This document shows positions 45,094 to 54,105 of a stretch of DNA of 64,000 bases, in pieces. This DNA is from Candidatus Sphingomonas colombiensis. GTDB taxonomy: Bacteria; Pseudomonadota; Alphaproteobacteria; Sphingomonadales; Sphingomonadaceae. A program made the position numbers and the translations under genes. The stretch covers positions 3,747,217 to 3,811,216 of the forward strand of contig CP119315.1 in the NCBI GenBank assembly GCA_029202845.1, read 5' to 3'. Position 1 is the stretch's first letter; each line of letters starts with the position of its first letter. Under the pieces are notes generated by a model, which was not told the DNA's origin, searched no databases, and saw only the letters and a list, made by a program, of their open reading frames with translations.

Positions 45094-45914
45094 GCGGCGT
45101 TGCGTTCGAGCGCACATTTTCCATGGCGACGTTTGAGGCGCTGCGCCTCATCCGTCAGGAACGCGCTGAAAATCCTGATGTTGCTGCACTCGAATTAGTC
45201 GAGATCGTTCGACAGGTCCGAGCGAATAACAGCAACCATGACTTCGAAGCTGCGCTAGCGCTGGACGCAGTTGTCGTCGGTGATGCTGCGAGCGTCGACA
45301 CGATCGAATTTTACCGATTGTGCATCGAGGCCTGCGTGTTTGCGCACCGCCCGTTGTGGGTCAAAACGATCCCTTATGGCCGAAAGTCGTTTGTTCAGAA
45401 GCTCGGGCGCGACGAGGCGCAATGTTTCGAAGCATCAGGGTTAATGGACGACCCTCCGACGGAGCCTATTATTGCATGGTGGGATTCTATCTCCGGCAGA
45501 ACGCGATCGCAGACCGATATCGAAAAAATGCGTCAGGCACGGGCGGCAGAGCGTATGAGTCTGGACTATGAACAGGCGCGGCTCGACAGGCTCGGTATCG
45601 ACCGACGCGCGGTCTGGATGTCAATCGACGATAATTGGGCCGGCTACGACATACTTTCATATGACGAAGCTTCGACCGGAATAACCTCACGGATGATCGA
45701 GGTGAAATCCACCATTGCTTCGCCCCTTCGCTATTTTCTGACACGCAACGAATGGAACGTCTGCAAGAAAGTGGGCGATGCCTATCACATACATGTCTGG
45801 GATATGACGACGGGAAACCTCTTCGTTCGCACAGGGGCAGATATCACCGAGCATATTCCGGAAGAACGAGGTTCCGGAAAATGGGCAACGCTTGAGATCC
45901 GGGTCGGTAACTAA
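45090..45914 (+). CDS. DUF3883 (NOV C-terminal-like) protein
   Basis: A 274-residue protein. The C-terminal half is the DUF3883 domain: WAGYDILSYDEAS (from residue 183), RMIEVKST (Glu204 and Lys206, a PD-(D/E)xK-like core) and FLTRNEWNVCKK followed by YHIHVWDM. This domain is found in many phage-defence proteins and has a nuclease-like fold. The N-terminal half is helical and not recognised. It is the last gene of the operon and overlaps the helicase gene. Confidence 0.85.
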   Translation: MSGVAFERTFSMATFEALRLIRQERAENPDVAALELVEIVRQVRANNSNHDFEAALALDAVVVGDAASVDTIEFYRLCIEACVFAHRPLWVKTIPYGRKSFVQKLGRDEAQCFEASGLMDDPPTEPIIAWWDSISGRTRSQTDIEKMRQARAAERMSLDYEQARLDRLGIDRRAVWMSIDDNWAGYDILSYDEASTGITSRMIEVKSTIASPLRYFLTRNEWNVCKKVGDAYHIHVWDMTTGNLFVRTGADITEHIPEERGSGKWATLEIRVGN

Positions 45915-45972
45915 CCGTTTTTCCCGCTAGCTAAATGATTCCTGACTGAAACTACCACATCTCTATCCAATG

Positions 45973-46506
45973 CTATTTCGTCCAGCTGATCTTGGGATCT
46001 TGATGCAGCCTTCCGGTGATGCGGCGGCTTGCAGTCGTCCATCCGCTGTATCCATACTCGCCGTTTAAAAAACTCTTCGCATTGTTAAGTGCGTTCAGCG
46101 TTTCGGTCGCCTGACGCTGGCAGTCCGATAAATTGTAGACGCGGACTCCGTGTACGAGGTTGTTCCGCATTTCCACCGCATCCTTGAACGATTTCCAATC
46201 TGCGGCTTGGATTAAAGTTGTCAGCTTTCGGTGACGCGGATCGTAGAGCTCCCAAGCCTCTTTCAAAGCATTTAGACCTCGGAGTGATCCAATCAGCTTG
46301 TCGGCCATCGCTGACGAGAAACCAGCAGACACGATCAATTGGCGCAATGTTCGACGTAGCGTTTTCTCGACGGTGAAGACTGTTGTCACCAACGCCTCTG
46401 CGTGGTGTCCGTTTACTGTAAGCGACTGAATTCGCCGAACTGCTCCGAGATAGCCAATTTTCACAGGATACAAGACAACCTCCCAGAGATTTTGGTTTGA
46501 TCGCAT
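45973..46506 (-). CDS. HEPN-like protein
   Basis: A 177-residue helical protein with MRNNLVHGVRVY at residues 113-124; Arg114 and His119 fit the R-x4-6-H motif of HEPN ribonucleases. It is encoded on the opposite strand, convergent with the five-gene operon and 59 bases from its end. GC content here is lower than in the flanking transfer genes, a sign of separate acquisition. It could be an abortive-infection RNase that serves the defence locus or an unrelated passenger. Confidence 0.65.
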   Translation of the reverse strand: MRSNQNLWEVVLYPVKIGYLGAVRRIQSLTVNGHHAEALVTTVFTVEKTLRRTLRQLIVSAGFSSAMADKLIGSLRGLNALKEAWELYDPRHRKLTTLIQAADWKSFKDAVEMRNNLVHGVRVYNLSDCQRQATETLNALNNAKSFLNGEYGYSGWTTASRRITGRLHQDPKISWTK

Positions 46507-46609
46507 TCATTTGGGATCGGCATCCGTTCGAATGACACCAAAAGTGTATGCTGGTTCACCGCACGGACGCTGACAATCTTGTGCGTATTAGTCGATTTTG
46601 ACGGCTGAG

Positions 46610-46646
46610 CCCGCACAGGCTGATTCTCGTGCGGGCGGAGGCCCGC
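46610..46646 (+). promoter_or_regulatory. Alternative hairpins over the traG ribosome site
   Basis: CCCGCAC (46610-46616) can pair with GTGCGGG (46629-46635). The overlapping GCGGGC (46631-46636) can instead pair with GCCCGC (46641-46646), leaving the GGAG ribosome site (46637-46640) in the loop and the ATG directly after the stem. The two folds exclude each other, which suggests translational control of traG. Confidence 0.5.
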
Positions 46647-48698
46647 ATGACCCCGACCAAACTGCTCATCGGACAGATCATTGTCGTGTTCGCCATCGTG
46701 CTGTCAGGCGTCTGGTTTGCGACCCAATGGGCTGCTGCGGAGCTGGCCTATCAGCCTGAGCTTGGACGGCCATGGTTCATCGCCTTCGGTCGTCCGATCT
46801 ACCTGCCATGGGCTCTGTTCGGCTGGTGGTTCTCGTTTGAAGCCTATGCCCCCGTCTTATTCGAAAAAGCAGGCGGTATCGCTGCGGCAAGCGGCCTCGT
46901 CGGATGTGGAGCCGCGATCTTCGGCTCGCTGTGGCGTGCCCGTCAACGCAACAATCTCACCACATACGGCTCGGCGCGTTGGGCTTCAGCCAGGGATATC
47001 CGCGCCGCCGGGCTGCTCACGGACGCCGGCGTGTTTCTCGGCCGAACCGGCCCTCGTTACCTCCGCCATGACGGTCCCGAACACATCATGGCATTTGCGC
47101 CAACGCGGAGCGGCAAGGGTGTCGGTCTGGTCGTGCCAACCTTGCTCGGTTGGTCGGGCTCGGCGGTCATCCACGACATCAAGGGCGAGAACTGGCAGCT
47201 GACGGCCGGCTGGCGGCAGCGTTTTTCGCACTGCCTGCTGTTCAACCCGACCGACGCCCGCTCGGCGCGCTATAATCCACTACTCGAAGTTCGCCGCGGC
47301 ACCAACGAGGTGCGCGACGTCCAGAATATCGCCGATATCCTTGTCGATCCCGAAGGCGCGCTCGAACGTCGCAACCACTGGGAGAAGACCAGCCACTCGC
47401 TGCTGGTTGGCGCGATCCTCCACATCCTCTACGCCGAGGAAGAGAAGGCGCTCGCCCGCGTCGCCTCCTTCCTGTCCGATCCGCAGCGCCCGTTCACCGC
47501 CACGCTCCGTCGGATGATGACCACCAATCATCTCGGCCCGGCTGAAGCGCCCGTCGTCCATCCCGTCGTCGCATCCGCAGCCCGCGAGGTGCTCAACAAG
47601 TCCGAGAACGAACGCTCCGGCGTGCTGTCGACGGCGATGTCGTTCCTCGGCCTCTACCGCGATCCGACCGTGGCGACGGTCACTTCACGGTGCGACTGGC
47701 GCATCGCGGATCTGGTCGAAGGCAAGTCGCCGGTCTCGCTCTATCTCGTCGTGCCGCCTTCCGACATCAGCCGCACCAAGCCGCTGATCCGCCTCGTGCT
47801 CAACCAGATCGGCCGCCGACTGACTGAGCAGCTACATGCGGAAAACGGCGCCAACGCTGCCAACCGCCACAAGCTGCTGATGATGCTCGACGAGTTTCCT
47901 GCGCTCGGTCGCCTGGACTTCTTCGAGACCAGCCTCGCCTTCCTGGCCGGCTACGGCGTGCGTGCCTTCCTGATCGCGCAGAGCCTCAACCAGATCGAAA
48001 AGGCTTATGGCGAGCACAACGCCATCCTCGACAATTGCCATGTCCGCATTGCCTTCGCGACCAACGACGAGCGGACCGCAAAGCGCATCTCCGATGCGCT
48101 CGGCACAGCGACCGAGCAGCGCGCGATGCGCAATTACGCCGGCCACCGGCTGGCACCCTGGCTCGCGCACGTCATGGTCAGCCGGCAGGAGACCGCGCGC
48201 GCGTTGCTGACGCCCGGCGAGGTGATGCAGCTTCCGGCGACCGACGAGCTGGTGCTGGTCGCCGGCACGCCGCCGATCCGCGCCACGAAGCTGCGATACT
48301 ATGAGGACACTACCTTCAAGGTACGCGTGCTGCCGCCGCCTACGCTCGCCGACGGAGATTATGCCGATCGGCCGGCATCGCGGACTGACGATTGGGCTGG
48401 GATCATGCGCGGCATCGACGCACGCCTCGGCGCCTCCACCGATGATGACAGCGAGGACACCGGGGGCGGCCTCGAGCAGGCGCGACACCCGGGTCAGGAG
48501 ATCAATCGCCCGCTCACCCCAGAACCCATCACAACCGACCCATTGGGCCTCGGCGAAGACGATAGCGACATCGCCACCGACGAGCGCGCGATGGATCAAG
48601 CCCGCGCGCTCGGTACGGCACGTACCGTGTACGCGATCGACGCGGGCGCAGGTGGACTCGACGGGCATCGGCCCGGCGATCTGCAGCTGGACCTCTGA
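46647..48698 (+). CDS. traG: TraG/VirD4 coupling protein
   Basis: A 683-residue type IV coupling ATPase. Two membrane helices at the N-terminus (LLIGQIIVVFAIVLSGVWFA and around residues 45-90), the DUF-like GSARWASARDIRAAGLL segment, Walker A APTRSGKGVG, and Walker B LLMMLDEFPALG are all clear. It hands the relaxase-DNA complex to the Trb channel. ATG 46647 is chosen because conserved sequence starts at MTPTKLLIGQ. It follows the defence block; in related elements it follows the relaxase directly. Confidence 0.93.
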   Translation: MTPTKLLIGQIIVVFAIVLSGVWFATQWAAAELAYQPELGRPWFIAFGRPIYLPWALFGWWFSFEAYAPVLFEKAGGIAAASGLVGCGAAIFGSLWRARQRNNLTTYGSARWASARDIRAAGLLTDAGVFLGRTGPRYLRHDGPEHIMAFAPTRSGKGVGLVVPTLLGWSGSAVIHDIKGENWQLTAGWRQRFSHCLLFNPTDARSARYNPLLEVRRGTNEVRDVQNIADILVDPEGALERRNHWEKTSHSLLVGAILHILYAEEEKALARVASFLSDPQRPFTATLRRMMTTNHLGPAEAPVVHPVVASAAREVLNKSENERSGVLSTAMSFLGLYRDPTVATVTSRCDWRIADLVEGKSPVSLYLVVPPSDISRTKPLIRLVLNQIGRRLTEQLHAENGANAANRHKLLMMLDEFPALGRLDFFETSLAFLAGYGVRAFLIAQSLNQIEKAYGEHNAILDNCHVRIAFATNDERTAKRISDALGTATEQRAMRNYAGHRLAPWLAHVMVSRQETARALLTPGEVMQLPATDELVLVAGTPPIRATKLRYYEDTTFKVRVLPPPTLADGDYADRPASRTDDWAGIMRGIDARLGASTDDDSEDTGGGLEQARHPGQEINRPLTPEPITTDPLGLGEDDSDIATDERAMDQARALGTARTVYAIDAGAGGLDGHRPGDLQLDL

Positions 48699-48699
48699 C

Positions 48700-49104
48700 A
48701 TGAGCTCCGAGAAAATCCGCCACCAGCTGTTCCTGCCCAAGCCGGTTAGCGACCGCCTCGAAGCACTCGCGGCCAAGCCCGGCGCGTCCAAGTCGGCGAT
48801 CCTGACCGATGCGGTGACTGCCTGGCTCAATCGACGCGGCGCGTCCGAACTGGAGGACCGCTTCGGTATCCGGCTCGATCGTCTGACAGCGGCGATCGGC
48901 AGGCTGGAGCGTGACGGCCACATCCAGCTCGAAACGATCGCGCTGTTCGTCAGGTACGAACTGGCGATCCAGGCACCGCTTGCCGAGAACGATCAGGCTG
49001 GTCGCGCGCTCGCCGCCAAACGGTTCGAAGCCTTCATCGCCCAGGTCGGCCGACAAGTCGCGGCCGGCCGCCGAACGATCACGGGCACGGAGACTGGCCA
49101 ATGA
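48700..49104 (+). CDS. CopG-like transfer-region protein
   Basis: A 134-residue protein with LFLPKPVSDRLEALAAKPGA and SKSAILTDAVTAWLNRR, a ribbon-helix-helix pattern, then a helical region. A CopG-like gene in this place between traG and trbB is standard in Tn4371-type elements, where it may regulate the trb operon. It overlaps trbB by four bases. Confidence 0.82.
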   Translation: MSSEKIRHQLFLPKPVSDRLEALAAKPGASKSAILTDAVTAWLNRRGASELEDRFGIRLDRLTAAIGRLERDGHIQLETIALFVRYELAIQAPLAENDQAGRALAAKRFEAFIAQVGRQVAAGRRTITGTETGQ

Positions 49105-50090
49105 CCGGCGGCATTTCCGCAGACCGTCGGCGCGCGATGCTGCGCACCGCGATGGGGCCGGCGATCGCCGAGGCACTCGCCGATCCCCGCGTCATCGAGA
49201 TCATGGTCAATCCCGACGGCGCGCTGCGGCTCGATCGACTCGGTGAAGGTCGGACCGACACGTCGGTCCGAATGGATGCCGCGCAGGTCGAGAGGATCAT
49301 CCGTCTCGTGGCATCGCATGCGCGTGCCGAGGTGCATGGCGACGCGCCGATCGTCTCGGCAGAATTGCCCCCGCATATCGAAAGTCGCGCGGGCGAGAGG
49401 TTCGAAGGCGTGCTCCCGCCGGTCTCAACCGCGCCGTGCTTCTCGATCCGCAAGCCGGCCGAACGGCTTTACAGCCTCGACGACTATGTCGCCGACGGCA
49501 TCATGGCGCAGGCGGCGGCCGACCGGCTGAAAGCCTGCGTCACCCAGCGCTACAACATCCTGGTCGCCGGCGGCACCAGCTCGGGCAAGACCACGCTCGC
49601 CAACGCCCTGCTCGCCGAAATGGCCTGGGTCGACGAGCGGGTCATCCTGATCGAGGACACGCGCGAGCTGCAGAGCCCGGCCGCCGACACGGTCGCACTG
49701 CGCACCCGACCGGGAATCGTCACGATGGCCGATCTTGTCCGCTCGACACTGCGCCTTCGTCCCGATCGCATCATCGTCGGCGAGGTGCGCGGGCCCGAAG
49801 CGCTCGACATGCTCAAGGCCTGGAACACTGGGCACCCCGGCGGCATCGCCACCGTCCACGCGAACAGTGCGATGTCGGCGCTCTATCGGATCGAGGGCCT
49901 TGTCCAGGAGGCGGTGGTCACCGTGCCGCGCCGGCTGATCGCCGAGGCGATCGACATCATCGTCTTCATCTCCGGGCGCGGCCTTCAACGCCGCATCTCG
50001 CAGATAGCGCGCGTCGCCGGATTCGATCCCGACACCGGCAGCTACGCGCTCGCCGACCTTCTCGTGCCCCCAAACCCAAAAGGAGAATGA
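49101..50090 (+). CDS. trbB: Conjugal transfer ATPase TrbB (VirB11-like)
   Basis: A 329-residue secretion ATPase. Walker A GGTSSGKTTLANAL, the Asp box RVILIEDTRELQ, Walker B region RIIVGEVRGPEALDML and the His box GHPGGIATVHANSA are in the right order. It powers pilus assembly and substrate transfer. Its stop overlaps a possible trbC ATG. Confidence 0.95.
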   Translation: MTGGISADRRRAMLRTAMGPAIAEALADPRVIEIMVNPDGALRLDRLGEGRTDTSVRMDAAQVERIIRLVASHARAEVHGDAPIVSAELPPHIESRAGERFEGVLPPVSTAPCFSIRKPAERLYSLDDYVADGIMAQAAADRLKACVTQRYNILVAGGTSSGKTTLANALLAEMAWVDERVILIEDTRELQSPAADTVALRTRPGIVTMADLVRSTLRLRPDRIIVGEVRGPEALDMLKAWNTGHPGGIATVHANSAMSALYRIEGLVQEAVVTVPRRLIAEAIDIIVFISGRGLQRRISQIARVAGFDPDTGSYALADLLVPPNPKGE

Positions 50091-50092
50091 CC

Positions 50093-50428
50093 ATGCAGCT
50101 TGCCAGGATTCCGTCTCGCGGATCGACCTTCCTCATCGGCGCCGTCATCGGCCTGACACTCGCCATCGCCCCTGCCGCGCAGGCCGCCGGATCGGGCATG
50201 CCGTGGGAGCAGCCGCTCCAGCAGGTCCTGGAGTCGGTCCAGGGTCCGGTCGCCAAGATCGTCGCCGTGATCGTCATCATCACGACCGGGCTCACGCTGG
50301 CGTTCGGCGAGAGCAGCGGCGGATTCCGGCGGCTGATCCAGATCGTGTTCGGCCTGTCGATCGCGTTCGCCGCGTCGAGCTTCTTCCTCAGCTTCTTCAG
50401 CTTCGGCGGCGGGGCGCTGATCGCGTGA
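50093..50428 (+). CDS. trbC: Conjugal transfer pilin TrbC
   Basis: A 111-residue pilin precursor. Signal sequence (FLIGAVIGLTLAIAPAAQAA), a short periplasmic stretch GSGMPWEQPLQQVLESVQGP, and two membrane helices (IVAVIVIITTGLTLAF and LIQIVFGLSIAFAASSFFLS). AAAGGAG at 50079-50085 gives the right spacing to ATG 50093. The TraF-like peptidase in the element is the likely processing enzyme. Confidence 0.92.
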   Translation: MQLARIPSRGSTFLIGAVIGLTLAIAPAAQAAGSGMPWEQPLQQVLESVQGPVAKIVAVIVIITTGLTLAFGESSGGFRRLIQIVFGLSIAFAASSFFLSFFSFGGGALIA

Positions 50429-50709
50429 GTGCTGTCATGCACAGCACCGGCCAACACCTCGAAGGCTTCGAGGCTCCCATCCACGGGAGCCTCGGGTCGC
50501 CGATCCTGCTCGGCGGCGCGCCGCGCGGCATCGCGATCGTCAATGGCACGATCGCGGCGGCGGTCGGCCTGGGCTTGCAGCAATGGATCGCCGGCCTTGT
50601 GCTCTGGGCGGTTGGGCACAGCATCGCCGTGTTCGCCGCCCGGCGCGACCCGGATTTCGCCCCCGTCCTGATCCGCCACCTTCGCCAGAAAGGGTATCTC
50701 GCGTGCTGA
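50425..50709 (+). CDS. trbD: Conjugal transfer protein TrbD (VirB3-like)
   Basis: A 94-residue membrane protein starting at GTG 50425 with four-base overlap to trbC. EAPIHGSLGSPILLGGAPR is the TrbD/VirB3 mark, followed by two hydrophobic helices (IAIVNGTIAAAVGLGLQQW and AGLVLWAVGHSIAVFAAR). It overlaps trbE by seven bases. Confidence 0.92.
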   Translation: MSAVMHSTGQHLEGFEAPIHGSLGSPILLGGAPRGIAIVNGTIAAAVGLGLQQWIAGLVLWAVGHSIAVFAARRDPDFAPVLIRHLRQKGYLAC

Positions 50710-53174
50710 ACCTAGCCGAATATCGCCACCGCACCGACCGACTGGCCGACCATCTTCCATGGGCTGCGTTGATCGCACCCGGCGTCATCCTCAACAAGGA
50801 TGGCAGCTTCCTCCGCGTCCTGCGTTTTCGCGGGCCTGATCTCGAATCGGCCACCGAGGGCGAACTGATCTCGGCCTGCGCGCGGGCGAACAATGTGCTG
50901 AAGCGGTTCGGCACAGGCTGGGCGCTCTTCTTCGACGCCGAACGGCGTGAGACATCGGCCTATCCCGACAGCGAATTTCCCGACGCGGCGTCCTGGCTGG
51001 TCGATCAGGAACGGCGCGCGGCCTTTCTCGGCGAGGGCGAGCACTATGAGAGCCGCTACCACCTCACGCTGACCTGGCTGCCGACGCCCGACAGCGCCGA
51101 AGCCGCCGGGCGATCGCTGGTCGAGCGCCCTGATGCCGAGAAGGGCCGCGACTGGCAGGCCGCACTGACCAGCTTCATCGCCGAAAGTGATCGCGCGCTC
51201 GATCTGTTCGCGAGTTTCATGCCCGAGGTCCGCGCGCTCGACGATGGTGAGACGCTCACCTTTCTGCACGGCACCATTTCATCGCAGCCGCATCGTGTCG
51301 CCGTCCCCGCGACACCGATCTATCTCGACGCGCTGCTCGCCGACACCCCGCTCACCGGCGGTCTCGAGCCGCGCCTTGGTGACACTCATATCCGCACGCT
51401 GACGGTGCTCGGCTTCCCGAGCATGAGCCGGCCCGGCATCCTCGATGCGCTCAATCATCAGGATTTTGGCTATCGCTGGGTCACGCGCTTCATCGCGCTC
51501 GACAAGAGCGACGCGACCAAGGCGCTCACTAAGCTGCGGCGCCAGTGGTTCAACAAGCGCAAGTCGATCACCGCGCTACTGCGAGAGATCATGTACAATC
51601 AGCCGTCGCAGCTGCTCGATACCGATGCCGACAACAAAGTGGTCGATGCCGACCTGGCGCTTCAGGTGCTCGGCGGCGACCATGTCGGTTTCGGCTATCT
51701 GACCACGACGATCACGGTCGCAGACACCGATCGTGTTCGCGTCGAAGACAAGGTCCGGCAGGTGGAGCGGATCGTCAACGGTCTCGGATTCACGACGATC
51801 CGCGAAGGCGTCAACGCGGTCGAGGCGTGGCTGTCGTCGCTGCCCGGCCAGACCTACGCCAATGTCCGGCAGCCGCTGGTCCACACGCTAAACCTCGCGC
51901 ATCTGATGCCGCTGTCGTCCGTCTGGGCCGGGCCGATGCGCAATGAGCATCTCGCCAAAATCACCCAGACAGAATGCCCGCCTTTATTCCACGCCAGCAC
52001 TGCGGGATCGACGCCGTTCCGCCTCTCCACCCATGTCGGCGATGTCGGGCACATGCTGGTGGTTGGCCCGACCGGCGCTGGCAAGTCGGTGCTGCTTGCG
52101 CTGATCGCGCTTCAGTTCCGGCGTTACGCGGGTTCGCAGGTCTACATCTTCGACAAGGGCTTCTCCGCGCGTGCAGCTGTGCTGGCGATGGGTGGCGCAC
52201 ATCACGCGCTGGGGCTCGGCGGCGCGATCGGGAATGGGGCCGGCGAGACATTGGCGTTTCAACCGCTGCGCCGGATCGACGATGCCACCGAGCGGAGTTG
52301 GGCGGCGGAGTGGATCGCGGCGCTGCTTGCGCATGAGAAGGTCAACGTCACCCCCGAGGTGAAAGATGCCGTCTGGTCGGCGCTCGGCAGCCTCGCATCC
52401 GCACCACCGGAGGAGCGGACGCTGACCGGCCTTACGCTGCTGCTCCAGTCGAACGCGCTCCGCACCGCGCTCGGCGCCTACACGCTCGACGGTCCCTACG
52501 GCCGCTTGCTCGACGCCGCCGAACAGCATCTCGCCTTTGCCGATGTCCAATGCTTCGAGACCGAGGCGCTGATGGGACAGACCGGCGTCGTCGCGCCGGT
52601 GCTGACCTATCTGTTCCACAGGCTGGAGGAGCGGTTCGACGGCCGACCGACATTGCTCATCCTCGACGAAGCCTGGGTCTTCCTCGACCATCCGCTGTTC
52701 GCCGCGCGCATCCGCGAATGGTTGAAGGTGCTGCGCAAGAAGAACGTCGCGGTCCTGTTCGCGACCCAGAGCCTTGCTGACATCGCGTCGAGCAGCATCG
52801 CGCCGGCCATCATCGAAAGCTGCCCGCAGCGCATCCTGCTGCCCAACGACCGCGCGATCGAGGCACAGAGCCGCGAGGCCTATGAGCGGTTTGGCTTGAA
52901 CGACCGGCAGATCGAGTTGGTCAGCCGAGCCACGCCCAAGCGGCAATATTACCTCCAGTCCGCCCGCGGCAACCGGCTGTTCGAGCTGGGCTTGGGGCCG
53001 ATCGCGCTCGCGTTCTGCGGCGCGTCCGATCCCGCCACGCAATCGCGGATCGACGCGCTGATCGCCGAGGACGGTCAGACGGATTTCGCCGCGCGCTTCC
53101 TCATCGATGCGGGTCTTGATTGGGCCGCTGATATTCTTTCAGAATTTGATCTCAAAACCTCGAACAGTGACTAA
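50703..53174 (+). CDS. trbE: Conjugal transfer ATPase TrbE (VirB4-like)
   Basis: An 823-residue ATPase, the largest motor of the transfer system. It begins MLNLAEYRHRTDRLADHLPW from GTG 50703; Walker A is GPTGAGKSVLLAL and Walker B LLILDEAWVFLDHP. NSFVLDATQ-like later motifs appear as FATQSLADIASSSIAP. In related elements trbJ comes next; here the inverted arsenic operon lies between. A short inverted repeat near 53202-53224 (GGCAGT...ACTGCC) may end the upstream transcript. Confidence 0.95.
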   Translation: MLNLAEYRHRTDRLADHLPWAALIAPGVILNKDGSFLRVLRFRGPDLESATEGELISACARANNVLKRFGTGWALFFDAERRETSAYPDSEFPDAASWLVDQERRAAFLGEGEHYESRYHLTLTWLPTPDSAEAAGRSLVERPDAEKGRDWQAALTSFIAESDRALDLFASFMPEVRALDDGETLTFLHGTISSQPHRVAVPATPIYLDALLADTPLTGGLEPRLGDTHIRTLTVLGFPSMSRPGILDALNHQDFGYRWVTRFIALDKSDATKALTKLRRQWFNKRKSITALLREIMYNQPSQLLDTDADNKVVDADLALQVLGGDHVGFGYLTTTITVADTDRVRVEDKVRQVERIVNGLGFTTIREGVNAVEAWLSSLPGQTYANVRQPLVHTLNLAHLMPLSSVWAGPMRNEHLAKITQTECPPLFHASTAGSTPFRLSTHVGDVGHMLVVGPTGAGKSVLLALIALQFRRYAGSQVYIFDKGFSARAAVLAMGGAHHALGLGGAIGNGAGETLAFQPLRRIDDATERSWAAEWIAALLAHEKVNVTPEVKDAVWSALGSLASAPPEERTLTGLTLLLQSNALRTALGAYTLDGPYGRLLDAAEQHLAFADVQCFETEALMGQTGVVAPVLTYLFHRLEERFDGRPTLLILDEAWVFLDHPLFAARIREWLKVLRKKNVAVLFATQSLADIASSSIAPAIIESCPQRILLPNDRAIEAQSREAYERFGLNDRQIELVSRATPKRQYYLQSARGNRLFELGLGPIALAFCGASDPATQSRIDALIAEDGQTDFAARFLIDAGLDWAADILSEFDLKTSNSD

Positions 53175-53361
53175 TGGGAGTCAATTAGACCACGCCCAAT
53201 GAACGGCAGTGTTTGGACAAAACTGCCATTCCCAGCCACAGACTGTAGCGGCCTGAATCGGTCATTCCCGTCTAATCGATGACCAGTGCAGGACGCGCAG
53301 CGCCGGTGCTTCCAGACCGAGAGTCCCAAAATCGTGACCGTAGCAGAGCTACCGTTTTGGC

Positions 53362-54105
53362 CTAAGCGCGCGCTATCGCGATGCTCGACAGGTCTGTGGC
53401 GGGATCGATCGGCACACCGGCTTCCTTGCGCTCGGAGTAGCGATTTACGAGCTGTTTTGCATGCGGTCGCAGCAAAACCGTGAAGCGCACCAGCTCCTCC
53501 ATTACGTCCACGATCCGGTCATAATAGCTCGATGGCTTCATCCGGCCAGCGTCGTCAAATTCATTGAACGCCTTGGCGACGCTCGATTGGTTAGGGATCG
53601 TCACCATCCGCATCCAGCGGCCGAGAACGCGCAGCGTGTTGACGCTGTTGAACGACTGCGATCCGGCCGACACCTGCATGACGGCGAGGGTTCGGCCCTG
53701 CGTCGGTCGCATTCCGCCCATCGACAGGGGCAGGTGATCGACTTGCAGCTTCATGATGCCGGTAATCTGCCCGTGCCGCTCGGGGCTGCACCACACATGC
53801 CCTTCCGACCATATTGAAAGTTCGCGCAGCTCGTGGACGGCGGGGTGATCGTCTCCTGTTAGCTGATCGGGCAGCGGCAGCGTGGCCGGGTCAAAAATGC
53901 GCGTTTCGCAGCCGAAAAATTGCAGCAAGCGGGCCGCTTCCTCGACGCACAGGCGCGAATAGGATCGCTCGCGGAGCGATCCATAGAGCAGCAGAATGCG
54001 CGGCGGGGGATCGCCAGCGCCCAGCCCAAGCGCAGGGCGGTCGAGTGCATAGCGCCGATCGAGCGCGGGCAGGTGATCGAGATCGGAGAGCGTGCGGAGC
54101 GGCAT
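53362..54105 (-). CDS. arsH: ArsH, NADPH-dependent FMN reductase
   Basis: A 247-residue flavoprotein. PPRILLLYGSLRERSYSRLC is the flavodoxin-like phosphate-binding loop, and GHVWCSPERHGQITGIMKLQ with LSMGGMRPTQGRTLAVMQVS is highly conserved in ArsH. Known ArsH enzymes oxidise trivalent organoarsenicals and reduce quinones. ATG 54105 overlaps the upstream stop; a frame to 54138 would add 11 residues. Last gene of the arsenic operon. Confidence 0.93.
   Translation of the reverse strand: MPLRTLSDLDHLPALDRRYALDRPALGLGAGDPPPRILLLYGSLRERSYSRLCVEEAARLLQFFGCETRIFDPATLPLPDQLTGDDHPAVHELRELSIWSEGHVWCSPERHGQITGIMKLQVDHLPLSMGGMRPTQGRTLAVMQVSAGSQSFNSVNTLRVLGRWMRMVTIPNQSSVAKAFNEFDDAGRMKPSSYYDRIVDVMEELVRFTVLLRPHAKQLVNRYSERKEAGVPIDPATDLSSIAIARA

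Noticed and set aside
40508..45914. DISARM system
   Set aside because: A methyltransferase and SNF2 helicase are shared with it, but no DUF1998 or phospholipase D gene is present.
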